DNA of 64,000 nucleotides. It comes from Orobanche coerulescens. Taxonomy: Eukaryota; Streptophyta; Magnoliopsida; Lamiales; Orobanchaceae. The DNA is taken from positions 6,743,001-6,807,000 of the forward strand of contig CM065804.1 of the NCBI GenBank assembly GCA_033398695.1, in the 5' to 3' direction. Both the position numbers and the translations under genes were made by a program. Of the stretch, positions 24,101-36,100 are shown piece by piece. The notes under the pieces were generated by a model. It worked only from the letters and a program-made list of their open reading frames with translations. It had not been told where the DNA came from and searched no databases. Within the stretch, counting starts at the first letter, position 1; each line of letters begins with the position of its first letter.

Positions 24101-27100
24101 TTTTTGCATTATAATAATCGGGCGATCGTCCTTTAGCACATGGGCTTGTTCCCTTAAAGTCTGCAGGAGTTCTTTGGCCAATCAGACGGCCCAATGGGGA
24201 GCTTACACGCGTCTGAGTTCCGCCACGGGTGGTCCCACTGACAACTTTCGGCGCGCATGCCGGTAGGTGAGGTAGGTGACAGGCTGTGGTCAAAGGTCTT
24301 GTCTGTCAGCAAAAGATCTTGTCTGTCAGCGAAGATCTTCGGTCAGCGCCTTTGTGGATCTGCACGTGGGTGCTGTTCTGAGCTCCAGTCCTTGATGACT
24401 TTGACGGGCGATCATATCTGCTCGGGGCGCAGGTCGACCGTCCTTAGCCGGACACTAGAGTCGATCGCCAGATGCCGAAGGGCGATCGCCTTGGGAGTCG
24501 ATCGCTAGGTACCTGATGGTGGTCTGATATCTTCGATTAGGCGAGCTAGCCAAATTTTGACTGGAGTTGACTTGGTCGCCTTCTACGATCGATCGCTGTC
24601 GGGATGAATAAATCGTGACACAACAATTGCCCCATTTCGCTCATACGTTGGAAACGTGTGGTGAGGTGGCTCTCTTTGCGATCGCCGAACTTTTGACGAG
24701 CGACTTTGCGTTTCATCAACCGGCGATCGTCTTTGGTGATATATCCCGAGTTCGACGACTGGTTGGCCGCTATATCGTGAGGAAAAACAATGGGCGTTGA
24801 AAAGTCTCGCGCACGCGTCGGTTTCTATTGAGGATGCCAACGGTCATTAATGACTCTACCGACGCGTCCTTGAAAAGACGCGTACGCGGTCTCGAGGGGG
24901 TCAATTAATGCGTCGTTTGAGATCCGACCCCCGAGGTTTCCTTATTGCAAACGAGTCCCCGCCTTCTCCTATAAAAGGGCGCGGTCAGCTTTCATACTCA
25001 CGCGTACTTATTGGAGAAAGAAGGACTTGTCGAATTTTCTCAAGATCTTAGTGCCGATCGTCGTTCGATTTCGCTTCGGGTAAGAAAAATCCTTTTCTCC
25101 TTTTCTATCTTTGACAATGGCCGGCACATCATCATCACGTGGAGCGGGTACTGTTCTACCACGGGACATCGATCGTCAGGAGAACCTTCTTAGTCTTCCA
25201 CTGAGACGGCGGTGGCTATTCGGGCCGAATCGACCTCTTGAAGTCGAGGCTTTATTCAATGAGGCCGATGTTGCTAAGGAGACGGCCTTGAAGAAAGACG
25301 ATCGCAGATTGAGAGAGATCTCGCGATTAGGGCCTCTGGGAGCAAAGATAGTGCTTGGCCGGGCCTATAAGGCTTTTTTGAAATAATGGAGAAGTTGGCG
25401 GTCTACTCAGAGATTCGATCGGGGATACTCGGCCGCCTACCCTATGTGCTTCCCAAGCGGTCGCGATGCAAGGTTGCGGCAATGATCGTTGTGGTCACTT
25501 GGTCGAGATACGAGTTCGACGACCGGGAAAGATCCGCCGTCTGGAGGACAAGATTCCATGTTCCTTGAGATGTGGACATGTTCGCGCCGGCGGAGAATGA
25601 ACGAGCCGACCACCTCCGATGGGTATGGTCGCCGTGAATGAGGCGATTATGGAGGCCGGCCGCGCTCTCTATCCTTTTTGTCTCCCATCATTGGCCGCTT
25701 GGAATGTGGCGCCACTTGGCCGACGCCGAACGCCCGCTCCAAATTAATCGCACTCACCCTCTTTGGCGGTCACACGCTGTATCGCCTCCATCGCCGTTGG
25801 AGATGAACCATTTGTTCAAACCGACGGCTCATAAAGGGTTGGTCGGCGGTTACCATATTCGAGGCCGTCCGTCGGGTGATTCACGAGTCCCGAATAAGAT
25901 GCGGGCGATCACACGAAGTGGTTCTCGGGTCGCCGGCAAGTGGAGGGCTTCGAGCGACAATCCTTGGGCGAGCCGGAGATCCCCACCGAGTTTCGGGAGA
26001 GGAATCCCTGCAAGGGGTTTAGACTCTCCCTTCGTTCGGATGCGTTGGGTGATCTAATTTGATTTCGTTGCAGTTTTCACATTCGGCGATCGAGAGTTGC
26101 CTTTTGACTTTCTCGTTGTGCGGGAGCGGATAAGGAGCTTGTCGACGACAGCGACCTTGACGCCACTCGGATCAATAAGGAGAGTCGTTGGTTGTCGGCT
26201 CGACTATTCCGTTTCCCGATACATCTCTCGGTGCGTATGAGTTTATGCGACCTTCACTTTCTAGCGATCGCCTTACTTGAGGACGATTCGATTGTTGATC
26301 GATCGTCTTAACCGCAGAGGTTCGCTTTCCTCGCTTTTTGGAGCCTCCGACGGAGATCGCCATGTCGAACCAGGAGTTCTGTGCCGTCTTCGCCATAAGA
26401 GGTCGACTCGGGCCCCACCCGTTGCGTTTATAGTTCCGGAGGCGAGCCTCGCGTGAGCCGGTCGTGGGCCGAGGAGGAAGTTCGGAGGAGGGGCTTGAGC
26501 GACCGCAAGAGGCCGAGGCCGGAAGAAACAGTTCTGCCGCCCGGCGATGAAGTGACGATCGCCGCGCCTCCGATCACCATCGTTGCTCCGGAGAGTGAGC
26601 CGCCCTCTGCGGCTTTTATGCGGGAGATGGCGATCGCGGATGCTGAGACCCCTCGAGGGAAACCGTATTTCGGTCGGGATCCCGAGAAGGCTGAGAGGTA
26701 GATAGCATTTTTGTGTTGAAAATTGCATCTGCGTAGGAGTTGTATTAACTTTGTTGTTTTGATGCAGGATCCGTCGCGCAGATCCGTCTTGCCCGCCGAG
26801 GGTCGTGGATCTCCTAGCGAGCCGATCTCCTCGCCATTCCTGCGACATTCCTCCATACGTTAGCAAGGCTGCTTCTGCTCTGCCGAAGGCATGGACGACC
26901 GATCTGGATGCGATCGCTCGTCAGCGATCGGGAGTTCGATGCACGCTGTTCTCGCCCTTTCTCTTCAGACGGCGACCATGGCCATCAGCCGTGCTCAGAG
27001 TTTGAGGCGGCCCTCCACTATTCGCTGCGGGCGGATCTCAAGGCGGCTCGGAAAGAGAACGCCGAGTTTCCGATAAGATCGCGCGATGGAGGACTCTTCG

Positions 27101-30100
27101 AGGCGGCCGGCGAGCCATGAGCTTGAGCTGGAGAAGAAGGAAATCGAGCAATATCGTCTCAGCGGTTGACCGATTTCGGACCAGATGCGGAATGCCGCCC
27201 AGCGCAGAAGGTTGCTTGAAGAGGAGGCCGATCGCGAAGGTGACGATCGCCGTGGCCGATCAAATGAAATGGAGACGAGGGAAAAAGTTGCTGCGAGGGA
27301 GGCTGAGCTCCAAGGGTCGCAACAGGCGATGGCGGAGCTGAAAGGAGAGGTTGAGGCGACCAAGGCCGACCCTTTTCAAAACTTGGAGTTTGTCAGCGAG
27401 TTCGCTTATTATTTGGCGTTCGCCGACTCGATCCGAGCGGCTAAGAAGGGAGGTTTGGAGGTCGGGCCTCTTGCCGAGAACTTCAAGGCGTATGCGTTGG
27501 AGCATCCTCTCCATTCAGCTTTCTCCTTGCCGATCTTGGATCTTGCGGACATCGGCGTGGATTTGAGCTGGTATCCGTCTCCGGCCAATCTTGCTCATCC
27601 CGACGCTCCGGAAGGTGAGGGGACCGCGCCGGATGCTGATGGCGAAGGCCAGGCAGGGGCCTGAGGCACTTCATTTTTGATGTTTTAGCTTATTTCCTTG
27701 TAGTTTTGTAGCTTTCTTTTGTAGCATTTGGGCCTTCGGGCGACCATGTACTCAGATTTTTCAAGTAATGCACTGAACGTTTGAATTTCTGACTTATCAC
27801 TTGAATGAATGGTTATTTTTGAGTCTTTGTTTGACTTTGTACAAATGTGTGAGGAGAGATCGTTGCGAGGGTAGTTCCAAATGAATTGATAAACTCATAA
27901 AGATAACTTTCTACAACAAATTCGATCGCTGCACAACTTGCTGAAAGTGACGACCTCCGTATGTTGTTGAATAGCGACGATCGTCGTATAGGTAGTCCGC
28001 ACTCTTATTGCCCCTTGTTTTCATTCACTTAGCGGAAGTAAGGGGATGAAAATAATTCGTTGAGTGAGCGGTCTTCAACTTTGTCGAATCCTCGAGGACG
28101 GTCGTTCGTCTTGAGGAACCGTGCACGATCGCGGAGTTCGATGGACCGACTCCCTAATCATGTCTTGATGCGCGAAGACATTGAGTGTCTCGCGACTCAC
28201 TTTATTATGAGGGTCCTCTGTTAGGCTGCGCCTCGCCTCGTATTTAAACGAAGGGCGTGCGGTCTCGGTCTAGAGGAGTCCTTGCGCGGGGCAGCGTCGA
28301 ATGATTCAACTCCACGCCCGTGGCTTGTTTAGCTCTGCTTCCACCTCGGCCCACCATGAAGATGGCGAACCTCGACGGTGTACGTTGAGACGGGGGTTGT
28401 GGCACGTCGCATTGTCCGGGTTCACCATGTTAGATGATGAACCTTTGAGGGCGAGCGATCGTGTCCACTGATCAATTTTGGAGGGCCCTCAGACTACGCC
28501 GGCCTCGTATTTAAACGAAGGGCGGGCGATCTTGGCCCAAAGGGACCTTGCATGGTCTAAGCAGTCGGTTCCATCGACCGCCAGGACCATGGCTGCACTC
28601 TTCCACCTTGGATCGTCATGTGGATGCCGACCTTCGACGGTGTACGTTGACCGAATAGAGATCGAGCTCGTCACTGACGGGTTCGCCGGTGAGGATGATT
28701 TCGTCTACCCGGTCGATGTAACCTGCGTCTGACTCGTCCTTTCCCTGCTTGATTTTTATCACGCGGTGGGGGCCTTCTGGTCTGGCGACCTTGCTGGCGA
28801 AGTATGACGTGAAGTCATTCGCCAGTTTCTTAAAGGAGGTGATTGATCGTGGTGGTAGTGAGACGTACCACCTATGGGCCAGCTCGCCCAATGTTTAGAC
28901 ATCTCTCCAAGGATATTCCCCCAACTTACGCGATCTTCCGCGCTAAAGCTGCCAACTTTCTGGCCAGGCAAAGGCTACTCACCCTCCACCTAGGCGAGGA
29001 AATGCCACCTCCTGTCCAGAAGATAGCGATCGCCAAAGCAAAGAAGGCGATCGCCAAATCATCCGGAGATCTCAAGGCATTCGAGGACATGGAAGCCCAT
29101 CTCCTCCATACATTCAACCGAACTCCGGCACATATTTTCTATGCCATCAAGGGGCACGAAGAGCTCAAAAAGCCAAAGGCAATAAGGGACCACGGTCACC
29201 TGGACAACAATCAATATTGTACCTACCACAAGAGTCCCTACCACAAGACCAACCACTGCCGCGACCTCCTCAAACGGCTCCGAGAGTGTTCGAGGAAGGC
29301 AAGTCGATGACTTATCGCCTAGCCAAAGCCCTTACCAATCTCTATACACGATCGTCCGAGTCGAACACAAAGCAGCCGGAGAGCTCATACGAGCCGACCC
29401 TGGATCAACCTCGCGACCGTCTCTACATGCTTTAATCAAGAGAAGGATACCATGGAAGTTTCCCGATCTCCTCCTTATTTAAGAAACCGGAGGACTCGAT
29501 CGCCATCTACGATTCACCATCTAACATGATGGACTAAGGCACGAGATCGCCTCCCGCACAACGTACACCGTCGAAGGTCGGCTTCGCATGACGATCCAAG
29601 GTGGAAGAGTGCACATGGTCCCGTGGTCGATGGAACCGACTGCTTAGGCCATGCAATGTCCCTTTGGGCCAAGATCGCCCGCCCTTCGTTTAAATACGAG
29701 GCCGGCGTAGCCTGAGGGCCCTCCAAAATTAATCAGTTTGACACGATCGCTCGCCCTCAAAGGTTCATCATCTAACATGGTGAACCCGGACAATGCGACG
29801 TGCCACAACCCCCGTCTCAACGTACACCGTCGAGGTTCGCCATCTTCATGGTGGGCCGAGGTGGAAGCAGAGCTAAACAAGCCGCGGGCGTGGAGTTGAA
29901 TCATCCGACGCTGCTCCGCGCAAGGACTCCTCTAGACCGAGACCGCACGCCCTTCGTTTAAATACGAGTCGAGGCGCAGCCTAACAGAGGACCCTCATAA
30001 TAAAGTGAGTCACGAGACACTCAATGTCTTCGCGCATCAAGACATGATCAAGGAGTCGGTCCATCGAACTCCGCGATCGTGCACGATTCCTCAAGACGAA

Positions 30101-33100
30101 CGACCGTCCTCGAGGATTCGACAAAGTTGAAGACCGCTCACTCAACGAATTATTTTCATCCCCTTACTTTCGCTAAGTGAATGAAAACATGGGGCAATAA
30201 GAGTGCGGACTACCTATACGACGATCGTCGCTATTCAACAACATACGGAGGTCGTCACTTTCAGCAAGTTGTGCAGCGATCGAATTTGTTGTAGAAAGTT
30301 GTCTTTATGAGTTTATCAATTCATTTGGAACTACCCTCGCAACGATCTCTCCTCACACATTTGTACAAAGTCAAACAAAGACTCAAAAATAACCATTCAT
30401 TCAAGTGATAAGTCAGAAATTCAAACGTTCAGTGCATTACTTGAAAAATCTGAGTACATGGTCGCCCGAAGGCCCAAATGCTACAAAAGAAAGCTACAAA
30501 ACTACAAGGAAATAAGCTAAAACATCAAAAATGAAGTGCCTCAGGCCCCTGCCTGGCCTTCACCATCAGCATCCGGCGCGGTCCCCTCACCTTCCGGAGC
30601 GTCGGGATGAGCAAGATTGGCCGGAGACGGATACCAGCTCAAATCCACGCCGATGTCCGCAAGATCCAAGATCGGAAAGGAGAAAGCTGGATGGAGAGGA
30701 TGCTCCAACGCATATGACTTGAAGTTCTCAGCTAGAGGCCCGACCTCCAAACCTCCCTTCCTGGCTGCTCGGATCGAGTCAGCGAACGCCAAATAATAGG
30801 CGAACTCGCTGACAAACTCCAAGTTTTGAAAGGGGTCAGCCTTGGTCGCCTCAACCTCTCCTTTCAGCTCCGCCATCGCTGCGACCCACGGAGCTCGGCC
30901 TCCCTCGCAACAACTTTTTCCTCGCCTCCGTCACTTCGGTCAACCGAGCGATCGTCACCTTTCGCGATCGGCCTCCTCTTCAAGAACCTTCGCGCTGGGC
31001 GATTCGTGCATCTGGTCCCGAAATCGGCCAACCGCTGACGATATTGCTCGCTTTCCTTCTTCTCGGCCTCAAGCTCATGGCTCGCCTGTTTGGCCGCCTC
31101 CAGAGTCCTTCTCCATCGCCGCGATCTTATCAAGAAACTCGGCGTTCTCTTCCGAGCCGCTTGAGATCCGCTGCGCAGCGAATAGTGGAGGGCCGCCTCA
31201 AACTCCCGAGCACTGATACCATGGTCGCCGTCTCAAGAGAAAGGGCGAGAACAGCGCGTGCATCGAACTCCCCGATCGCCGACGAGCGATCGCATCCAGA
31301 CGGTCGTCCATGCCTTCGGCAGAAAGCGTATGCCTTGCTAACGTATGGAGGAATGTCGCAGAATGGCGAGGAGATCGGCCGCTAGGAAATCCACGACCAT
31401 CGGCGGGCAAGACGGATCTGCGCGACGATCTCGCATCAAAACAACAAAGTTAATACAACTCCTACGCAGATGCAATTTTCAACACAAAAATGCTATCTAC
31501 CTCTCGGCCTTCTCGATCCCGACCAAATACGGTTTCCCTCGAGGGGTCTCGGCATCCGCGATCGCCATCTCCCGCATAAAAGCCGCAGAGGGCGCTCACT
31601 CTCCGAGCAACGATGGTGATCGGAGGCGCGCGATCGTCACTTCATCGCCCGGGCAGAACCGAAGTTTCTTACGGCCTCGGCCTCTTGCGATTCGCTCGAA
31701 GCCCCTCCTCCGGAACTTCCTCCTCAGCCACGACCGGCTCCACGCGAGGCTCCGCCTCCGGAACTATAGGCAACGCAACGGGTGGGGCCCGAGTCGACCT
31801 CTTATGGCGAAGACGGCCTAGAACTCCTGGGTTCGACATGGCGATCTCCGTCGGAGGCTCCAAAAAGCGAGGAAAGCGAACCTCTGCAGTTAAGACGATC
31901 GATCAACAATCAGATACTGTCCTCAAGTAAGGCGATCGCCTAGAAAGTGAAGGTCGCAGAAACTCATACCTGGCACCGAGAGATGTCTCGGGAAACGGAA
32001 TAGTCGAGCCGACAACCAACGACTCTCCTTATTGATCCGAGTGGCGTCAAGGTCGTCGTCCGACAAGCTCCTTATCCGCTCCCAGACAACGAGAAAGTCA
32101 AAAGGCAACTCCTCGATCGCCGGAATGTGAAAACCTGCAAAACCGAAATCAAATTAGATCACCCAAAACGCATCCAAACGAAGGGAGAGTCTAAACCCCA
32201 CAGGATTCCTCTCCGAAACTCAATGGGGATCTCCAACTCGCGAGGATTGTCGCCGCGAAGCCCTCCACTTGCCGGCGACCGAGAACCACTTCGTCGATCG
32301 CCCGCATCTTATTCGGGACTCGTGAATCACCCGACAGATCGGCCACGAATATGGTAACCGCCGACCAACCCTTTATGAGCCGTCGGTTTGAACAAGTGGT
32401 TCATCTCCAACGCGATGGGAGGCGTGCAGTGGTGACCGCCGAAAAGGGTGAGAGTGCGATTAATTTGGAGCCGGGCGTTCGGCGTCGGTGAAGTGGCGCC
32501 ACATTCCAAGCGGCAACAGAGATGGGAGACAACAAAGGATAGAGGAAGCGCGGCCCGGCCTCCATAATCGCCTCATTCACGGCGACCATGCCCATCGGAG
32601 GTGATCGGCTCGCTCATTCTCCACCGGCGCGAACATGTCCACATCCGAAGGAACATGGAATCTTGTCCTCCAGACGGCCGGATCTTTCTGGTCGTCGAAC
32701 TCCGTGTTCGCCAAGCGACCACAACGATCTTGCCGGCACGATCGCTGACCGTTTGGGAAGCACATAGGGGTAAGCGGCCGAGTATCCCGGAAATCAAATC
32801 TCGGAGTAGACCGGCCAACTTCTCCATTATTTCAAAGGCCTTATAGGCCGAAAGCGCTATGTTGCTCCCGGTAAGCCCTAATCGCCAGATCTCTCTCGAT
32901 CTGCGATCGTCTCTCTTCAATGACTCCTTAGCAACATCGGCCTCATTGAATAAAGCCTCGACTTGGCAGGGTCGATTAGGCCGAATAGCACCATTGCCGT
33001 CTCAGTGGAAGACGGAAGAAGTTTCTCCGGACGATCGATGTCCGTGGCGAAGCAGTACCGCTCAGTGATGATGAGGTTCCGCCATTCTAAGAGATACAAA

Positions 33101-36100
33101 AGGAGAAAAGGATTTTCTTACCCGAAAGTGAAATCGAGCAGCGATCGACACTAAGATCTTGAGAAAATTCGGCAAGTCCTTCTTTCTCCAATAAGTACGC
33201 GTGAGTATGAAGCTGCACCGCGCCCTTTTGTAGGAAGGCGAGGACTCGTTTGCAATAAGGAAACCTCGTGGGTCGGATCTCAAACGACGCATTAATTGAC
33301 CCCCTCGAGACCGCGTCGCGTCTTTTCAGGACGCGCGTCGGTAGAGTCATTAATGACCGTTGGCATCCTCCAATAGAAACCCGACACGTGCGCGGAGACT
33401 TTTCAACGCCCATTGCTTTTTCCCGCGCAGTTTAGCGGCCAACCAGGTCGTCCGAACTCAGGATATATCAGCTCAAAGACGATCGCCAGTTCAATGAAAC
33501 GCAAAGTCGCTCGTCAAAAGTTCAGCGATCGCAAAGAGAGCCACCTCACCCCACGTTTCCAACGTATGAGCGAGCTGGGGGGCAATTGTTGTGTCACGAT
33601 TTATTCATCCCGACAGGCGATCGATTGTAAGGCCGAGCGACCAAGTCAACTCCAGTCAAACTATGGCTAGCTCGCCAAGTCGAAGATATCAGACCACCAT
33701 CAGGTACCTAGCGAACAACTCCCAAGGCGATCGCCCTTTGGCATCTGGCGATCGACTCTAGTGTCCGGCTAAGGACAGTCGACCTACGCCCCGAGCAGAG
33801 ATGATCGTCCGTCAAAGTTATCGAGGATTGGATCTCAGAACAGCACCCACGTGCAGATCCACAAAAGGCGCTGACAAGATCTTCGCTAACAGACAAGATC
33901 TTTTGCTGACAGACAAGATCTTTGACCACAGCCTGTCACCTACCTCACCTCTGGCCGTGCGCGAAAGTTGTCGATGGGACCACTCGTGACAGAACTCGGG
34001 ACGCGTGTAAGCTCCCATTGGACCGTCTGATTGGCCCGGCAACTCTGCAGACTTTAAGGAACAAGCCCATGTCTAAGGGACGATCGCCCGATTATTATAA
34101 TGCAGAAAAGGCGATCGCCCGGCGGATCCAAGCCCTATAAATAGAGAACCTCCTCCTACTGGAAAAAGGTTCCCAATTCATTTAACCTACGGTTCGAAAC
34201 TCATTTCACCAACAGTTGAGAACACACATATCATCAAGCTCCCGGCTTTCTCACCGGAATCCATCTCAGGACTTCTCTCTCCGAATCTCTCGTCCAGAAC
34301 ACAATCGGTTGGAGCAGCAAGTCTCCACCAGACAGATTCCAAGGGATTCATAAGCCCAGGAGGCCAAGCACCCAGCTAAATACTCGCCGTGAGAGACTGT
34401 CGATCTCTCACCGCCGCGACTGTTCATCTCCTTTGTTACAAGAACTCACAGAGCATCAAATCTGGTTCTTCCGGCAATCTACACGCTCACTAGCTAAGAT
34501 AACAAGAATCCTTACACTCATTGTAATTGTATTCTTACATTAGTACGTGTATCCCCGAATATTAGTATTAATAATATCTCGCGAGAGCATTCAAGCCCGG
34601 GACTAACAACCCCGGCAAATCTTGTGTTATTTATCCTGCTCACGGAAGTGCTCTTGCATTTGTTTGCTATCCCATCCATTCCAGCAATATCTATCTCCGG
34701 ATAATATTTTGGGTAGCAACAATTGGCGCTAGAGGAAGATCTTAGTGCACCGATCATCGTATAGGTAGTCCGCACTCTTATTGCCCCTTGTTTTTATTCA
34801 CTTAGCGGAAGTAAGGGGATGAAAATAATTCGTTGAGTGAGCGGTCTTCAGCTTTGTCGAAACCTCGAGGACGGTCGTTCGTCTTGAGGAACCGTGCACG
34901 ATCGCGGAGTTCGATGGACCGACTCCCTGATCATGTCTTGATGCGCGAAGACATTGAGTGTCTCGCGACTCACTTTATTATGAGGGTCCTCTGTTAGGCT
35001 GCGCCTCGCCTCGTATTTAAACGAAGGGCGTGCGGTCTTGGTCTAGAGGAGTCCTTGCGCGGGGCAGCGTCGGATGATTCAACTCCACGCCCGCGGCTTG
35101 TTTAGCTCTGCTTTCACCTCGGCCCACCATGAAGATGGCGAACCTCGACGGTGTACGTTGAGACGGGGGTTGTGGCACGTCGCATTGTCCGGGTTCACCA
35201 TGTTAGATGATGAACCTTTGAGGGCGAGCGATCGTGTCCACTGATCAATTTTGGAGGGCCCTCAGACTACGCCGGCCTCGTATTTAAACGAAGAGCGGGC
35301 GATCTTGGCCCAAAGGGACCTTGCATGGTCTAAGCAGTCGGTTCCATCGACCGCCAGGACCATGGCTGCACTCTTCCACCTTGGACCGTCATGTGGATGC
35401 CGACCTTCGACGGTGTACGTTGTGCGGGGGAGGCGATCTCGTGCCTTAGTCCATCATGTTAGACGGTGAACTGTAGATGGCGAGCGAGTCCTCCAGTTTC
35501 TTAAATAAGGAGGGAGATCGGGGAGACTTCCGTGGTCTCCTTCTCTTGATTGAGGCATGTAGAGACCGTCGCCGAGGTTGATCCAGGAGTCGGCTCGTAT
35601 GAGCTTCCCAGCCTGTTTTGTGTTCGACTCGGACGATCGTGTCTAGAGATTGGTAGGGGCTTTGGCTAGGCCCGATAAGGCATCGACTTGCCTTCCTCGA
35701 ACAATCTCGGAGGCTGTTTGAGGAGGTCGCGGCATTGGTTGGTCTTGTGGCGGGACTCTTGTGGTAGGCACAATATTGATTGTTGTCCAGTGTGACCGTG
35801 GTCCCTTATCGCTTTTGGCTTTTGAGCTCTTCGTGCCCCTTGATGGCATAGAAAATATGTCCGGAGTTACATTGAGCGTATGGAGGAGATGGGCTTCCAT
35901 GTCCTCGAAGGCCTTGAGATCTCCGGGTGACTTGGCGATCGCCTTCTTTGCTTTGGCGATCGCTATCTTACGGACAGGAGGTGGCGTTTCCTCGCCTAGG
36001 TGGAGGGTGAGTAGCCTTTGCTGGCCGAAAGTTGGCGACTTTAGCGCGGAAGATCGCGTAAGTTGGGGAATATCCTTGGAGAGATGTCTAAACATGGGAG

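Larger units (their letters stand above)
24626..28648 (+). repeat. Left arm of the internal inverted repeat (copy A)
   Basis: It matches, in reverse complement, about 29560-33586, with scattered substitutions and small indels. It contains the antisense ORF region (25117-27664) and a non-coding block (27670-28648). The block from about 27980 to 28648 occurs a third time at 34755-35417 in the same orientation. Confidence 0.9.

Noticed and set aside
26273..26866. Long minus-strand ORFs over the aORF region (also 31345-31821 on the plus strand) as gag or pol
   Set aside because: They are shadows of the antisense ORF in GC-rich DNA: no recognisable domain, and the intron and coiled-coil signals are on the other strand.
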